Shown here piece after piece: positions 17,202-26,300 of a DNA stretch of 64,000 bases; positions within the stretch are counted from its first letter, which is position 1; the number at the start of each line of letters is the position of its first letter. The notes beneath the pieces were generated by a model. The model searched no databases and was not told where the DNA came from. It saw only the letters and a list, made by a program, of their open reading frames with translations. Both the position numbers and the translations under genes were made by a program. The stretch comes from Hymenobacter nivis (GTDB lineage Bacteria; Bacteroidota; Bacteroidia; Cytophagales; Hymenobacteraceae): NCBI RefSeq assembly GCF_003149515.1, contig NZ_CP029145.1, forward strand, positions 1,860,001-1,924,000, given 5' to 3'.

Positions 17202-19880
17202 ATGAAAAAGAACATCAGCATCAACTTGCAGGGCCTCATCTTCCACATTGAAGAGGACGGCTACGAAGTGCTCGGCCGCTACCTGGCCGAGGTGAAAGCC
17301 CACTTCGCCAGCTTCCGCGGCCACCAGGACATTGTGGCCGACATCGAGGGCCGCATCGCCGAAATCTTCAGCGCCCGCCTCTCAGCCGCCAAGCAGGTCA
17401 TTACCCTGGAAGACGTGGAGGCCATGACGGCCAAGATGGGCCGGGTGAGCGACTTCGCCTCGGACTTGGATGAGGACGACGAAGCCGAAACGGCCGGCAC
17501 CTACGCCGGGGGCCCCACGGCCGGGGCCTACGCCGGCAGCACCGCCGGCCCCGCCGCCGCCGCCGCCGACGGGGCCCCCAAGCGCCTGTTCCGCGACATG
17601 GCCCACCGCAAGGTGGCAGGCGTGGCCGCCGGCCTGGCCCAGTACTTTGCCGTGAACCCGCTGTGGATCCGCCTGGCCTTCGTGGCGCTGGTACTGTTCA
17701 AGCCGTTTTTGCGCATCGGCCACACGTTTGATTTCGACAACCCGGTGAACCTCTCGGGCTTCGCCGTGCTGCTCTACGTCATCCTGTGGGTGCTGCTGCC
17801 GAAAAACTACGACGCCCCCAACCCCGACGACATTGCGCCCGGCACGGGGCCCCTGGCCGGCCGGCGCTTGTTTCGCGACACGGACACGGGCAAAATCGGG
17901 GGCGTGGCCGCCGGCCTGGCCTACTACCTCAACCTCGACGTGACGCTGGTGCGGGTGCTGCTGCTGGCGGGCCTGTTTGCGGGCGGCTTCACGCTGGTGC
18001 TCTACCTCATCCTGTGGGTGGTGGCCCCGGAGGCCAAAACGGTGTCGGAGAAAATGCAGATGCGCGGCGAGGGCGTGACCCTCTCGGGCATCGACAACAA
18101 CCTGCGCGCCACGGTGCTCGACGCCGACGGCAACCCCGTGGCCCCCGCCCCCAACCGCCCGGTGGGCGCATTTCTGGAAGGCGCGGCCCGCGGGGCCCGG
18201 CCGGCGGTAAGCTTTCTCGGCACGCTGATTCGGTGGGGCGTGGGGGCCCTGCTCATCTTCACCGGGGGTAGCCTGCTGCTCAGCTTGTTTACCATGCTGG
18301 GCGTGGTAGCGGGCCTGCTGCCGTCGACCTCGGTGCGCGGCAACGGGTGGGGTGGCCTGCACTACGACAATAGTAGCAGCGCCCAGGGCTTTGCCTCGGT
18401 GCTGCACAACGTGCAGCCCTGGGCCGGCGTGGTGGCGCTGCTGGCGGTGGGCATTCCGGTGCTGGCGTTGGTGCTGCTGGGGCTGCGGCTCATCCTGCGC
18501 CGCTCGGTGGTGGGGCGCCTGGGGGGCCTCTCGCTGCTGGGCCTGTGGTTGGTGGGCGTGGCCGGTACGGCAGTGGCCGGGGGTCAATTAGCCCGCGAGT
18601 TCCGCACTCGTGGCAACGTGACAACGACCCGCCCGCTGGCCCCCGTGCCCGGCCGCAGCATGGTGCTGGCCGTGCGCCACGGCGACGACGAGGACGGCGA
18701 CGAGTTTTTTGAAAGCGTCGATGTGAACATCGCACCCGCCGACAGCGGCCGGACGCCGTTCATCGAGCAAGAAGTGCGGGCCCGGGGCGCCTCGGCCGCC
18801 GCCGCCCGCCAGATGGCCACCTCCTCGGTGCACTACAGCTTCACCCAGCAGGATTCGGTGCTGACGCTCGACCGCGGCTTCACGCTCACCAATGACGCAC
18901 CCTTCCGCAACCAGAAGGTGACGCTGACGCTGCACTTGCCCCTGGGCAAGAACTACCGCCTGACCAAGGACTTCGTGGACCGCCTCGACGACGACAATTT
19001 TCAGGGCAGCCGCCGGCCCAGCGGCAACGGCGACTACCGCGCCCGCCTATTGCGCAACGGCCGCTTCCAGTGCCTCGACTGCCCCGCGGTACCGAGCGAT
19101 AACGAAAATAGCGACAACAGCAGTGCCGACAACAACGACAGCAACGACGACAACGGTAACGACGACAACAACGACAGCAGCGTGCGCCTAAACTACGGCG
19201 GGGCCCCCAGCTTCGACACGGAGCTGGGCAGCTACGGCAGCGGCCGCCGCTTGTTCAGCGAGACGGACTTTACCCGGGTGAGCGTGGTGGGCGGCTACCG
19301 TGTGGTGGTACGCCACGGCGACGCCTTCAAAATCGAAGCCGGCGGCAACCAAGACGAGTTGAACGACCTGCGGATATCACGCGACGGCAACACCTTGGAG
19401 ATCAAGCCCCGCGACACTTCATTTTTCGGTAAAGACTGGAACCGCGACCAGCAGAAAGTGCTCATCCGCATCGAGATGCCGGCCGTGGAAAGCCTGGAGC
19501 TGGCCGGCGGTATCCAGGCCGACCTCGGCGGCTTCGACCGCCAGGACCGCCTGCAGGTGCAGCAGGCCGGCGTGAGCCACCTGCGCCTCAACGGCAACTA
19601 CGGCACCCTGAAACTGTCGCTGGCCGGGCCCTGCCGCACCACCGCCACCGGCCACGCCGACGACCTCTCCTTCGACGCCGCCGGGGCCGCTGAGCTGGCC
19701 GGCGCCAACCTCCAAACCCGCACTGCCAAGGTGAACCTGGTCGGCGGCTGCAAAGCCCGCCTCAACGTGAGCGAAGCCCTGAAGGGCGACGCCGTAGGCG
19801 GCAGCGAGGTGGCCTACAGCGGTAACCCCAAAAGTGTGAAAGTGAACGCCATCGGCGGCTCCAGCTTCCACCGGCTGTAG
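17202..19880 (+). CDS. PspC-domain membrane protein with C-terminal DUF2807 (adhesin-head) domain
   Basis: A large 892-residue protein. The N-terminal 90 residues (KKNISINLQGLIFHIEEDG) form a soluble domain. Two PspC domains follow: LFRDMAHRKVAGVAAGLAQY near 130 and LFRDTDTGKIGGVAAGLAYY near 225, each with two membrane helices. More helices lie at about 345-470. Then comes an extracytoplasmic region, an Asn/Asp-rich low-complexity stretch (near 628-662) and a beta-helical DUF2807 domain to the end. Homologues are thought to act in envelope-stress signalling; the exact role is not known. It probably forms an operon with the PadR gene. The start MKKNISIN is the family-typical one. Confidence 0.85.
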   Translation: MKKNISINLQGLIFHIEEDGYEVLGRYLAEVKAHFASFRGHQDIVADIEGRIAEIFSARLSAAKQVITLEDVEAMTAKMGRVSDFASDLDEDDEAETAGTYAGGPTAGAYAGSTAGPAAAAADGAPKRLFRDMAHRKVAGVAAGLAQYFAVNPLWIRLAFVALVLFKPFLRIGHTFDFDNPVNLSGFAVLLYVILWVLLPKNYDAPNPDDIAPGTGPLAGRRLFRDTDTGKIGGVAAGLAYYLNLDVTLVRVLLLAGLFAGGFTLVLYLILWVVAPEAKTVSEKMQMRGEGVTLSGIDNNLRATVLDADGNPVAPAPNRPVGAFLEGAARGARPAVSFLGTLIRWGVGALLIFTGGSLLLSLFTMLGVVAGLLPSTSVRGNGWGGLHYDNSSSAQGFASVLHNVQPWAGVVALLAVGIPVLALVLLGLRLILRRSVVGRLGGLSLLGLWLVGVAGTAVAGGQLAREFRTRGNVTTTRPLAPVPGRSMVLAVRHGDDEDGDEFFESVDVNIAPADSGRTPFIEQEVRARGASAAAARQMATSSVHYSFTQQDSVLTLDRGFTLTNDAPFRNQKVTLTLHLPLGKNYRLTKDFVDRLDDDNFQGSRRPSGNGDYRARLLRNGRFQCLDCPAVPSDNENSDNSSADNNDSNDDNGNDDNNDSSVRLNYGGAPSFDTELGSYGSGRRLFSETDFTRVSVVGGYRVVVRHGDAFKIEAGGNQDELNDLRISRDGNTLEIKPRDTSFFGKDWNRDQQKVLIRIEMPAVESLELAGGIQADLGGFDRQDRLQVQQAGVSHLRLNGNYGTLKLSLAGPCRTTATGHADDLSFDAAGAAELAGANLQTRTAKVNLVGGCKARLNVSEALKGDAVGGSEVAYSGNPKSVKVNAIGGSSFHRL

Positions 19881-19890
19881 GATTTATTCA

Positions 19891-19992
19891 GTCAGGCCGT
19901 CATGCTGAGCTTGTCGAAGCATCTCTCCAGCGTCGTTGCCCGACTGACTTAGTGAAAGAGATGCTTCGACAAGCTCAGCATGACGGCCTGAC
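19891..19992. repeat. Dispersed hairpin repeat, copy 3
   Basis: Perfect 36-bp inverted repeat: 19891-19926 and 19957-19992, with a 30-bp loop. Compared with other copies both arms change together (CTTGTCGAAGC against GCTTCGACAAG), so pairing is kept. It sits between the convergent PspC gene and the CCA enzyme gene, and may act as a terminator for both. Confidence 0.9.
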
Positions 19993-20050
19993 TGCATAGA
20001 AAGCCTCAGCCCTATCATACTACCGAACTACCGAGAAAAGGAAGGATCTC

Positions 20051-21490
20051 TCAGACTGGTGAGTGAAATGAGGTTCCTTCCGGCCGAAGCCCCCGGGCCG
20101 CCCCCTGCTGCAACAGGAAGGCCCAGGCTTCGGCCATTTCGTTTTTAATGGTGCCTTCGAGAATGGCTTCAAGCACGGCGTTTTTTAGCTCGCCCACGTC
20201 CTTAGAAGGCTTAAGACCAAAAGCTTCCATAATGATTTCGCCGGTGATGACGGGCTTAAAATTGCGTAGGTGGTCCTGGGCTTCCACCTCCTTCAGCTTC
20301 TCCTCCACCTCGCCAAAATTGCGCAGGTAGCGGGCCTTGCGCTCGTGGTCCTTGCTGGTAATATCAGCCCGGCACAGCAGCATCAGCCGGTCGATGTCGT
20401 CGCCGGCCTCGAAAAGCAGGCGGCGCACGGCGGCGGCGGTCACGGTTTCCTTCACCAGCGCGATGGGGCGCAGGTGAAGGCGCACGAGCTTCTGCACCAT
20501 GCGCATCTCCTCGCCCTGGGGCAATTTCATATCGGCGAAGATGCCCGGCACCCACCGGGCCCCCTTGTCCTCGTGGCCGTGAAACGTCCAGCCCTGGGCC
20601 GGAAAATACCGTTTGGTGGCGGGCTTGGCGATGTCGTGCAGCACTGCGGCCCAGCGCAGCCACAGGTCGCCGCCGGCCGCCGCCACGTTGTCGAGCACTT
20701 GCAGGGTGTGGTAAAAGTTATCCTTGTGTGTCTGCTTGCCCACTTTTTCCACCCCGTAAAGCTGCGCCATCTTCGGGAAGATGAGGTGCAGCAACCCGGT
20801 CTGGAACAGCAGCTTGAACCCATAGCTGGGCAGCGGCGACTCGATGATTTTGTTCAGCTCGGTCGTAATCCGCTCCTGCGACACAATCTTGATGCGCTCC
20901 TTGTTGCGCACAATGGCGTCGTAGGTATCGGGCTCAATATCAAAGCCCAGCTGCGAGGCAAAGCGCACGGCGCGCATCATCCGCAGCGGGTCGTCGGAAA
21001 ACGTCACGTCGGGCCCCAGCGGCGTACGGATGGTCTGCGTGGCCAGGTCCTGCATCCCGCCGTAGCGGTCCACCAGGGCCCCAAAGTCGGCCGGGTTCAG
21101 GCTCAGGCCGAGGGCGTTGATGGTGAAATCGCGCCGGGCCAGGTCGTCTTCCAGGGTGCCGGTTTCCACTTCGGGCTTGCGGCTTTCGGCGCGGTAGCTT
21201 TCCTTGCGGGCCCCCACGAACTCAATTTCGCCGGCCTCCTGGGTGGGCAGCATAGCGGTGCCGAAGTTCTTGAACACCGTGACTTTGCCGCGACCCGGCA
21301 GGCGGCGGCCCACCTCCTGGGCCAAGGCGATGCCGTCGCCCACGGTCACCACGTCGATGTCTTTGCTGGGGCGGCCCAGGGCCAGGTCGCGCACATAGCC
21401 GCCAATCACGTATGCCGGCTGGCCGAGGGCCCCGGCCGCGGCGGCGATGGTGCGAAAAATGGGCAAATCGGGCAACTGGGGCGTGGTCAT
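20051..21490 (-). CDS. cca: CCA tRNA nucleotidyltransferase with HD domain
   Basis: A 479-residue class II nucleotidyltransferase that adds or repairs the CCA end of tRNAs. The catalytic head is seen at residues 25-45 (VIGGYVRDLALGRPSKDIDVV), followed by RRDFTINAL, a neck/body helical region with DDPLRMMRAVRFASQLGF, and a C-terminal HD domain (VLHDIAKPATKRY and HGHEDKG). The ATG at 21488-21490 is preferred over an upstream in-frame start at 21616, because the extra residues are unlike the family. It is divergent from the GH43-like gene. The proximity to an RNA-repair locus 5 kb away is probably coincidental. Confidence 0.9.
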   Translation of the reverse strand: MTTPQLPDLPIFRTIAAAAGALGQPAYVIGGYVRDLALGRPSKDIDVVTVGDGIALAQEVGRRLPGRGKVTVFKNFGTAMLPTQEAGEIEFVGARKESYRAESRKPEVETGTLEDDLARRDFTINALGLSLNPADFGALVDRYGGMQDLATQTIRTPLGPDVTFSDDPLRMMRAVRFASQLGFDIEPDTYDAIVRNKERIKIVSQERITTELNKIIESPLPSYGFKLLFQTGLLHLIFPKMAQLYGVEKVGKQTHKDNFYHTLQVLDNVAAAGGDLWLRWAAVLHDIAKPATKRYFPAQGWTFHGHEDKGARWVPGIFADMKLPQGEEMRMVQKLVRLHLRPIALVKETVTAAAVRRLLFEAGDDIDRLMLLCRADITSKDHERKARYLRNFGEVEEKLKEVEAQDHLRNFKPVITGEIIMEAFGLKPSKDVGELKNAVLEAILEGTIKNEMAEAWAFLLQQGAARGLRPEGTSFHSPV

Positions 21491-21644
21491 GGACGCAAAG
21501 GTCGGGCGCGGGCCCCAGTGCTGCGCCCCGGGGGTCCTAAAATTCCGCCGGCGCGTACCTTGCGTGCCGCCTACCGCGGCCCTTTTTGCCAGTCTGCCGA
21601 AACGGGTTGCCCCCATCTATTCCCCCAACCCGCAGGTTACGACC

Positions 21645-22652
21645 ATGCCATTCAAATTCCTACCGCTCGCCCTGTGCGTACTGCTGATTGGGGCCCTGGC
21701 TGGGCCCCCCGCGGCGGCGCAACCGGCGTTGCTACGGGCGCTGCCCTCGCCGGTACTGCTGCGGGGCAACGCCCAAACGGCCTACCGCGATCCGGCCGCA
21801 CTGTACCACCGCGGCACGTTTTACCTCTACTTCACGCTGGTGGAAACCGAGACCGACGGCCGGGTTTTTTCCTACATGGCCTACGCCAAAAGCCGCGATT
21901 TGAAGACCTGGACGCCGGCCCAAAAAATTACCGAGCGCAACCAAAACCTCGATTTTTCCAGCCCGGGCAACGTTATTCGCTACCGCAACGAGTGGGTGCT
22001 GTGCCTCCAAACCTACCCCCGCCCCAACTACACCGCCGCCCAGATGCCGCGCTTCGGCACCGGCGACGCGCGCCTGTTCCTTATGCGCAGCCCCGACCTG
22101 GAACACTGGAGCGCCCCGGCCCTGATGCGCGTGAAGGGCCCCGGCGTGGACGAGAAAAGCCTCGGCCGCATGATTGACCCTTACCTGCTGGCCGACCCGC
22201 ACGAAAAGGGTAAATATTGGGTCTTCTACAAGCAAAACGGCGTCAGCCGCTCCTACTCCAACGACCTAGTGAACTGGACGTTTGCCGGCTCGGCCGAGTC
22301 GGGCGAGAACGTGTGCGTGCTCCGCGAAAAGGACGACTATGTGCTCTTCAACTCGCCCAAAAACGGCATCAACATCAAGCGCTCCCCCGACCTCCAGCAC
22401 TGGACGGACTGGGGGCCCCTAATTACCCTGGGCCAGGGCCAGCCGGGCTGGGAGTGGGCGCAGGGCCGCCTCACCGCCGCCGCCGTGCTCGACCTGCGCC
22501 AGGTGCGCGGCATCGGCCAGTACCTCCTGTTCTTCCACGGCTCGGGGCCCCTCACCGAAGAGCAAGGCGACTTCGACAAGAACGCCTCCATCGGCCTGGC
22601 CTGGAGCACCGACCTGCGCACCTGGCACTGGCCCGGGCAAAGCGCGCCGTAG
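21645..22652 (+). CDS. Secreted GH43-like five-bladed beta-propeller protein
   Basis: A 335-residue protein with a signal peptide (residues 1-26, ending AAAQP). The body shows the repeated propeller pattern of glycoside hydrolase families 43/117/130: AYRDPAALYHRGTFYLYFT near residue 47, MIDPYLLADPHEKGKYWVFYKQ, and two SPDL(E/Q)HW repeats. These enzymes cleave arabinose-, xylose- or galactose-containing glycans. The aspartate in YRDPA fits the first catalytic position. No SusC/SusD pair is nearby, so this is not a typical polysaccharide utilisation locus, and the substrate is not known. Confidence 0.7.
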   Translation: MPFKFLPLALCVLLIGALAGPPAAAQPALLRALPSPVLLRGNAQTAYRDPAALYHRGTFYLYFTLVETETDGRVFSYMAYAKSRDLKTWTPAQKITERNQNLDFSSPGNVIRYRNEWVLCLQTYPRPNYTAAQMPRFGTGDARLFLMRSPDLEHWSAPALMRVKGPGVDEKSLGRMIDPYLLADPHEKGKYWVFYKQNGVSRSYSNDLVNWTFAGSAESGENVCVLREKDDYVLFNSPKNGINIKRSPDLQHWTDWGPLITLGQGQPGWEWAQGRLTAAAVLDLRQVRGIGQYLLFFHGSGPLTEEQGDFDKNASIGLAWSTDLRTWHWPGQSAP

Positions 22653-22660
22653 CGCGGGCG

Positions 22661-23233
22661 CTACTCGCGCACCACTTCCAGGGCCCCGCTGGGCCCCAGG
22701 CGCACCACCCGCGAGGGGGCTACGCGGGTCGCGTCGTCGCGCCGCCAGTTCACCACGTGGTCGGCGCCGCGCAGCAGGGCGGGGTCAATTTCATCGTACA
22801 CGGCGGGGGCCGGCTGGCCGGGCTTGTTGGCCGACGTCGACACCACGCCGTGGCCCAGCCGCCGCACCATCTTAAAGCAAAATTCGTCGTGCACGATACG
22901 CAGGCCCACGGTGCCGTCGGGCCCCACCAGGCCGGGGGCGATGGCGCGGCTGGCGGGCAGGATGTAGGTCGTAGGGCGGGTTTGGGCGGCCAGGGCGGCC
23001 TCCAACTCGGTGGGCACCTGGGCGACGTAGCGGGCCAGCATGGCCAGGTCGGCCACCAGCACGATGCTGGGTTTGCCGACCTCACGCCCCTTCAGTTTGT
23101 ACAATTTCTCGACGGCCGGCGGCACTTCGGCATCGCAGCCCAGGCCCCACACGGTATCGGTGGGGTACAGGATAACTTGCTGGAGCAGCAGCGTATCGAC
23201 GGCGGCGTCTACTTCTTGCTGGAAATATTTCAT
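22661..23233 (-). CDS. tsaC: L-threonylcarbamoyladenylate synthase (YrdC/Sua5 family)
   Basis: A 190-residue enzyme that makes threonylcarbamoyl-AMP from threonine, bicarbonate and ATP, the first step in the t6A37 modification of ANN-decoding tRNAs. Family motifs: VILYPTDTVWGLGCDA near residue 20, KLKGREVGKPSIVLV near 45, and VVSTSANKPGQPA near 130. There is no Sua5 C-terminal domain, so it is the short TsaC form. The stop lies 8 bp from the end of the convergent GH43-like gene. The start codon is only 3 bp from a 47-bp inverted repeat that makes up its whole leader, also seen in front of the aarF-like gene. Confidence 0.93.
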   Translation of the reverse strand: MKYFQQEVDAAVDTLLLQQVILYPTDTVWGLGCDAEVPPAVEKLYKLKGREVGKPSIVLVADLAMLARYVAQVPTELEAALAAQTRPTTYILPASRAIAPGLVGPDGTVGLRIVHDEFCFKMVRRLGHGVVSTSANKPGQPAPAVYDEIDPALLRGADHVVNWRRDDATRVAPSRVVRLGPSGALEVVRE

Positions 23234-23236
23234 AGG

Positions 23237-23398
23237 ATCGCAGATTTAACGGATTTCTAGTGGATTTAACGGATTTTTTGGGATTCCGCCGCTGGGGGCC
23301 CTAAAAAATGGCCACCCCAACTGGCCCAAAGGACCGCCAAGACGAGCAGAACCCCAAAAAATCTGTTAAATCCACTAGAAATTCGTTAAATCTGCGAT
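23237..23398. repeat. 47-bp inverted repeat between tsaC and the epimerase gene
   Basis: Arms 23237-23283 and 23352-23398 are inverted with two mismatches and a final unpaired base. Each arm itself contains two GATTTAACGGATTT-like units. One arm abuts the tsaC start codon; the other encodes the last nine residues and stop of the epimerase. A related sequence lies next to the start codon of the aarF-like gene at 59882-59922. Confidence 0.85.
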
Positions 23399-23797
23399 TA
23401 TGGTTTGACAGAGCTCCACTAGCACGCCACCGGCGCTTTTGGGGTGTACAAAGCACACAAGCTTGTTGTCGGCGCCGCGCTTGGGGGCCTCGTTGAGCAG
23501 CACAAAGCCTTCGGTGCGCAACCGGGCCATTTCGGCCTCGATGTCGTCGACCTCGAAGGCCACGTGGTGAATGCCGGCGGGCTTCTTTTCCAGGAACCTG
23601 GTGATGGCGCTTTCGGGGCTGGTGCCGGCCAGCAGCTCGATTTTGGAGCCGCCCACTTGGAAAAAGACCGTGTCGACGGCTTCGCTGGCCACGTGCTCAG
23701 TTTTGTAGGGCTCCGTACCCAATAGCTTGGCGTAGAGGGCCGTGGCGGCGGCTAAGTCGGGCACGGCCAGGCCGAGGTGTTCGAGGTTAGTGAGCAT
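23375..23797 (-). CDS. mce: Methylmalonyl-CoA epimerase
   Basis: A 140-residue glyoxalase/VOC-fold enzyme that interconverts the (R) and (S) forms of methylmalonyl-CoA in propionate metabolism. Metal-ligand regions are seen as [11 protein letters not shown] (His near residue 7), [11 protein letters not shown] (His near 77) and GVLVELCQ (Glu near 128). The body ends at LCQ; the final nine residues are encoded by the 47-bp repeat, so the natural C-terminus has probably been replaced by repeat-derived sequence. It lies upstream of tsaC on the same strand with the repeat between them. Mutase genes are not in this window. Confidence 0.9.
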   Translation of the reverse strand: MLTNLEHLGLAVPDLAAATALYAKLLGTEPYKTEHVASEAVDTVFFQVGGSKIELLAGTSPESAITRFLEKKPAGIHHVAFEVDDIEAEMARLRTEGFVLLNEAPKRGADNKLVCFVHPKSAGGVLVELCQTIIADLTNF

Positions 23798-23834
23798 GAA
23801 AAGGCCGGGGCAGTTATTATTAGGAATGTTTCTA

Positions 23835-23868
23835 TTTTTGTGGGCCCAAAGAAAACCGTTTATCTTGA
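23835..23868 (+). promoter_or_regulatory. Possible promoter of iscS
   Basis: TTTTTG (23835-23840), a 20-bp spacer and TATCTTGA (23861-23868) approximate the Bacteroidota TTTG-N19/20-TAnnTTTG pattern, with one mismatch in the -7 box. It lies 68 bp before the iscS ATG. No binding site for an IscR-type regulator was recognised. Confidence 0.4.
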
Positions 23869-23936
23869 AACGGTGTTCTTACGACGGGTTGGTTTTCTGC
23901 CGCCCCCCCTATCCCGCCAACAACCGCTCTTGCGCA

Positions 23937-25151
23937 ATGCTTAAGCTCCCTATTTACCTCGATAACAACTCCACCACGCCCCTCGACCCGCGGGTCCTGG
24001 AAACAATGATGCCCTACCTGACCGATGTATTCGGCAACGCGGCCTCGCGCAACCACCCCTTCGGCTGGGCCGCGGAGGAGGGTGTAGACTACGCCCGCAC
24101 CCAGATTGCCCAGCTCATCGGCTGCGACGCCAAGGAGATTATCTTTACCAGCGGCGCAACCGAAGGCGATAACCTCGGCATCAAGGGCGTATTTGAGATG
24201 TACGCTCAGAAGGGTAACCACGTCATTACCACCACCACCGAGCACAAGGCCATCCTCGATACGTGCAATCACCTCGAGAAAATCGGGGGCCGCGTGACCT
24301 ACCTGCCGGTGGATGAGTTAGGCCTCATTAGCCTAGCCGACCTCGAAGCCGCTATGACGCCCGAGACGATTCTGGTGACCATTATGTACGGCAATAACGA
24401 GACGGGCACTATCCAGCCCATCCGCGAAATTGCCGCCATCGCCCACAAGCACGGGGCCCTGTTCATGACCGACGGTACGCAGGCCGTTGGTAAGATTCCG
24501 GTAGATGTGAACGCCGATGGCATCGACATCATGGCCTTCACGGCTCACAAAATGTACGGTCCTAAGGGCATTGGGGCCCTGTACGTACGCCGCAAAAACC
24601 CGCGCGTCAAGGTTACGGCCCAGATGGACGGTGGCGGCCATGAGCGCGGTATGCGCTCGGGTACCCTCAACGTGCCCGGCATTGTGGGCATGGGCAAGGC
24701 CTGCGAGCTGGCCCGCCTGGAAATGGCAGCCGACGCAGCCCGCCTCAGCGTGATGCGCGACCGCCTGCAAGCCGAGTTGATGACGCTGGAAGAAACCTAC
24801 GTGAACGGCTCGGTAGAAAGCCGCTTGCCCCACGTGGCCAACATCAGCTTCAAGTACGTGGAGGGCGAAGGCCTGATGATGGGCATTAAGGACTTGGCCG
24901 TGTCGTCGGGTTCGGCCTGTACTTCGGCCTCGCTGGAGCCCAGCTACGTGCTGAAGGCCCTGGGCCTGAGCGACGACCTGGCCCACAGCAGCCTGCGCTT
25001 CGGCCTGAGCCGCTTCACCACCGACGAGCAAATCGACTACGCCATCAACCACGTGAAAGAGGCCGTCACCAAGCTCCGCGAAATGTCGCCCCTGTGGGAA
25101 ATGCACAAGGAAGGCATTGACCTCAGCAAAATTGAGTGGGCGGAACACTGA
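23937..25151 (+). CDS. iscS: Cysteine desulfurase
   Basis: A 404-residue PLP enzyme that takes sulfur from cysteine and passes it on to the IscU scaffold. The start [18 protein letters not shown] is typical; the PLP lysine is K205 in [11 protein letters not shown] and the active-site cysteine is C328 in SGSACTSAS, within the long mobile loop of IscS (group I) enzymes. The ATG at 23937 is used although the frame is open from 23742. It begins a + strand set: iscS, then iscU after 107 bp, then an IscA-like gene. Confidence 0.95.
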   Translation: MLKLPIYLDNNSTTPLDPRVLETMMPYLTDVFGNAASRNHPFGWAAEEGVDYARTQIAQLIGCDAKEIIFTSGATEGDNLGIKGVFEMYAQKGNHVITTTTEHKAILDTCNHLEKIGGRVTYLPVDELGLISLADLEAAMTPETILVTIMYGNNETGTIQPIREIAAIAHKHGALFMTDGTQAVGKIPVDVNADGIDIMAFTAHKMYGPKGIGALYVRRKNPRVKVTAQMDGGGHERGMRSGTLNVPGIVGMGKACELARLEMAADAARLSVMRDRLQAELMTLEETYVNGSVESRLPHVANISFKYVEGEGLMMGIKDLAVSSGSACTSASLEPSYVLKALGLSDDLAHSSLRFGLSRFTTDEQIDYAINHVKEAVTKLREMSPLWEMHKEGIDLSKIEWAEH

Positions 25152-25258
25152 TAACGAAGGGTTTGGGGGTGCAAAGGCAGAAGTTTAGGAATTAATCCTC
25201 CCGACTTCGCTCTTTACCCTCCTACCCGCTTACCTTCACAACTTCATACCCTACTAAA

Positions 25259-25669
25259 ATGGCTTATTCCGATAAAGTAATCGACCACTACAGCAACCCC
25301 CGCAACGTGGGCACGCTGGACAAAAGCAAGAAAAACGTAGGCACCGGCCTAGTGGGGGCCCCCGAGTGCGGCGACGTAATGCGCCTGCAAATCGAGGTGG
25401 ACAAAGCCACCAACACCATCACCGACGCCAAATTCAAAACTTTCGGCTGCGGCTCGGCCATTGCGTCGTCGTCGCTGGCCACGGAGTGGCTGAAAGGCAA
25501 GACCGTGGACGAGGCCCTGGCCATCGACAACATGGAGATTGTGGAAGAGCTGGCCCTGCCGCCGGTAAAAATTCACTGCTCGGTGCTGGCCGAAGACGCC
25601 ATCAAATCGGCTATTTCGGACTACCGCGTGAAGAACGGCCTACCCGCTCTGGAGCTGGCCCACCACTAA
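25259..25669 (+). CDS. iscU: Fe-S cluster assembly scaffold
   Basis: A 136-residue scaffold on which [2Fe-2S] clusters are built from iron and IscS-derived sulfur. All three ligand cysteines are present: GAPECGDVM (near residue 37), FGCGSAIASSS (near 63) and KIHCSVLAEDAI (near 106). The start AYSDKVIDHYSNPRNVG is canonical. It follows iscS closely and is followed by a strong terminator-like hairpin, so iscS-iscU may be one transcript with the IscA-like gene separate. No hscA, hscB or fdx gene follows, unlike the proteobacterial isc operon. Confidence 0.96.
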   Translation: MAYSDKVIDHYSNPRNVGTLDKSKKNVGTGLVGAPECGDVMRLQIEVDKATNTITDAKFKTFGCGSAIASSSLATEWLKGKTVDEALAIDNMEIVEELALPPVKIHCSVLAEDAIKSAISDYRVKNGLPALELAHH

Positions 25670-25681
25670 GCCACCGAAACC

Positions 25682-25742
25682 AAAAAGTAGCTGTCGCAGC
25701 AGATTGGTGAAAAGCCAGTCTGCTGCGACAGCTACTTTTTTG
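25682..25742 (+). terminator. Terminator after iscU
   Basis: Perfect 22-bp inverted repeat (25682-25703 and 25719-25740), 15-nt loop, followed by T residues. It lies 13 bp after the iscU stop and would separate iscSU from the iscA-like gene. Confidence 0.85.
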
Positions 25743-25767
25743 TCTTATTTAGAATCCTTCTTGGCTG

Positions 25768-25775
25768 TATATTTG
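25768..25775 (+). promoter_or_regulatory. Putative -7 box of the iscA-like gene
   Basis: TATATTTG is an exact match to TAnnTTTG, placed 68 bp upstream of the ATG and just after the iscU terminator. No good TTTG box is seen 19-21 bp upstream, so the promoter may be weak. Confidence 0.45.
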
Positions 25776-25843
25776 TTAGGAAGTTGCAGCGTCTGCTGAA
25801 AATGGGCCCCGCCCGCGCACTGAAACGAATAACTGTTCCTGCT

Positions 25844-26170
25844 ATGATTACCGTATCCGACAAAGCCAAGGAGAAAGTGGAGCGCCTGATGCACGACTCG
25901 GAGCTGGACGCCACGTACCGCCTGCGAGCGTCGGTGGCCGGCGGCGGCTGCTCGGGCCTGAGCTACAAGCTGGACTTCGACAACGAGGTGCGGCCGATGG
26001 ACCAGGAGTTTGAGGACAAAGGCGTGCACGTGGTGGTGGATATGAAAAGCTTCCTGTACTTAGCCGGCACCGAACTGGATTTCTCGGACGGCCTGAACGG
26101 CAAGGGCTTCCAGTTCAACAACCCCAACGCCTCCCGCTCCTGCGGCTGCGGCGAGAGCTTTTCAGTGTAA
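25844..26170 (+). CDS. iscA: IscA/ErpA-type A-type Fe-S carrier
   Basis: A 108-residue HesB/IscA-family protein that carries Fe-S clusters from the scaffold to target enzymes. The three conserved cysteines are visible: GGGCSGLSY near residue 36, and the C-terminal pair CGCGESF near residue 102. The ATG at 25844 (MITVSDKAKEKV) is chosen over an upstream in-frame ATG. It follows iscU by 175 bp with a terminator and its own putative promoter between. IscA and ErpA cannot be told apart from sequence alone here. Confidence 0.9.
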   Translation: MITVSDKAKEKVERLMHDSELDATYRLRASVAGGGCSGLSYKLDFDNEVRPMDQEFEDKGVHVVVDMKSFLYLAGTELDFSDGLNGKGFQFNNPNASRSCGCGESFSV

Positions 26171-26194
26171 TCCACATTAAATACCCGAATGAAT

Positions 26195-26227
26195 TAGGGG
26201 CCCCGTGCAATGCGTACGGGGCCCCTA
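26195..26227. terminator. GC-rich hairpin terminator after iscA
   Basis: 12-bp perfect inverted repeat (26195-26206 and 26216-26227) around a 9-nt loop, followed by TTCTTTT. The stem is built on the GGGGCCCC word that is frequent in this genome. Confidence 0.7.
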
Positions 26228-26300
26228 TTCTTTTGGCCTAATCCGTGCATGGGGCCCCCGGCACCGCCGAATTAGTTTGCTCCGCGGTTTCGTAAAATGC

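Noticed and set aside
20270..22177. 635-codon + strand open frame crossing the CCA enzyme and the GH43-like gene
   Set aside because: It spans two well-supported genes in other frames and its translation is low-information; GC-rich DNA has few stops.
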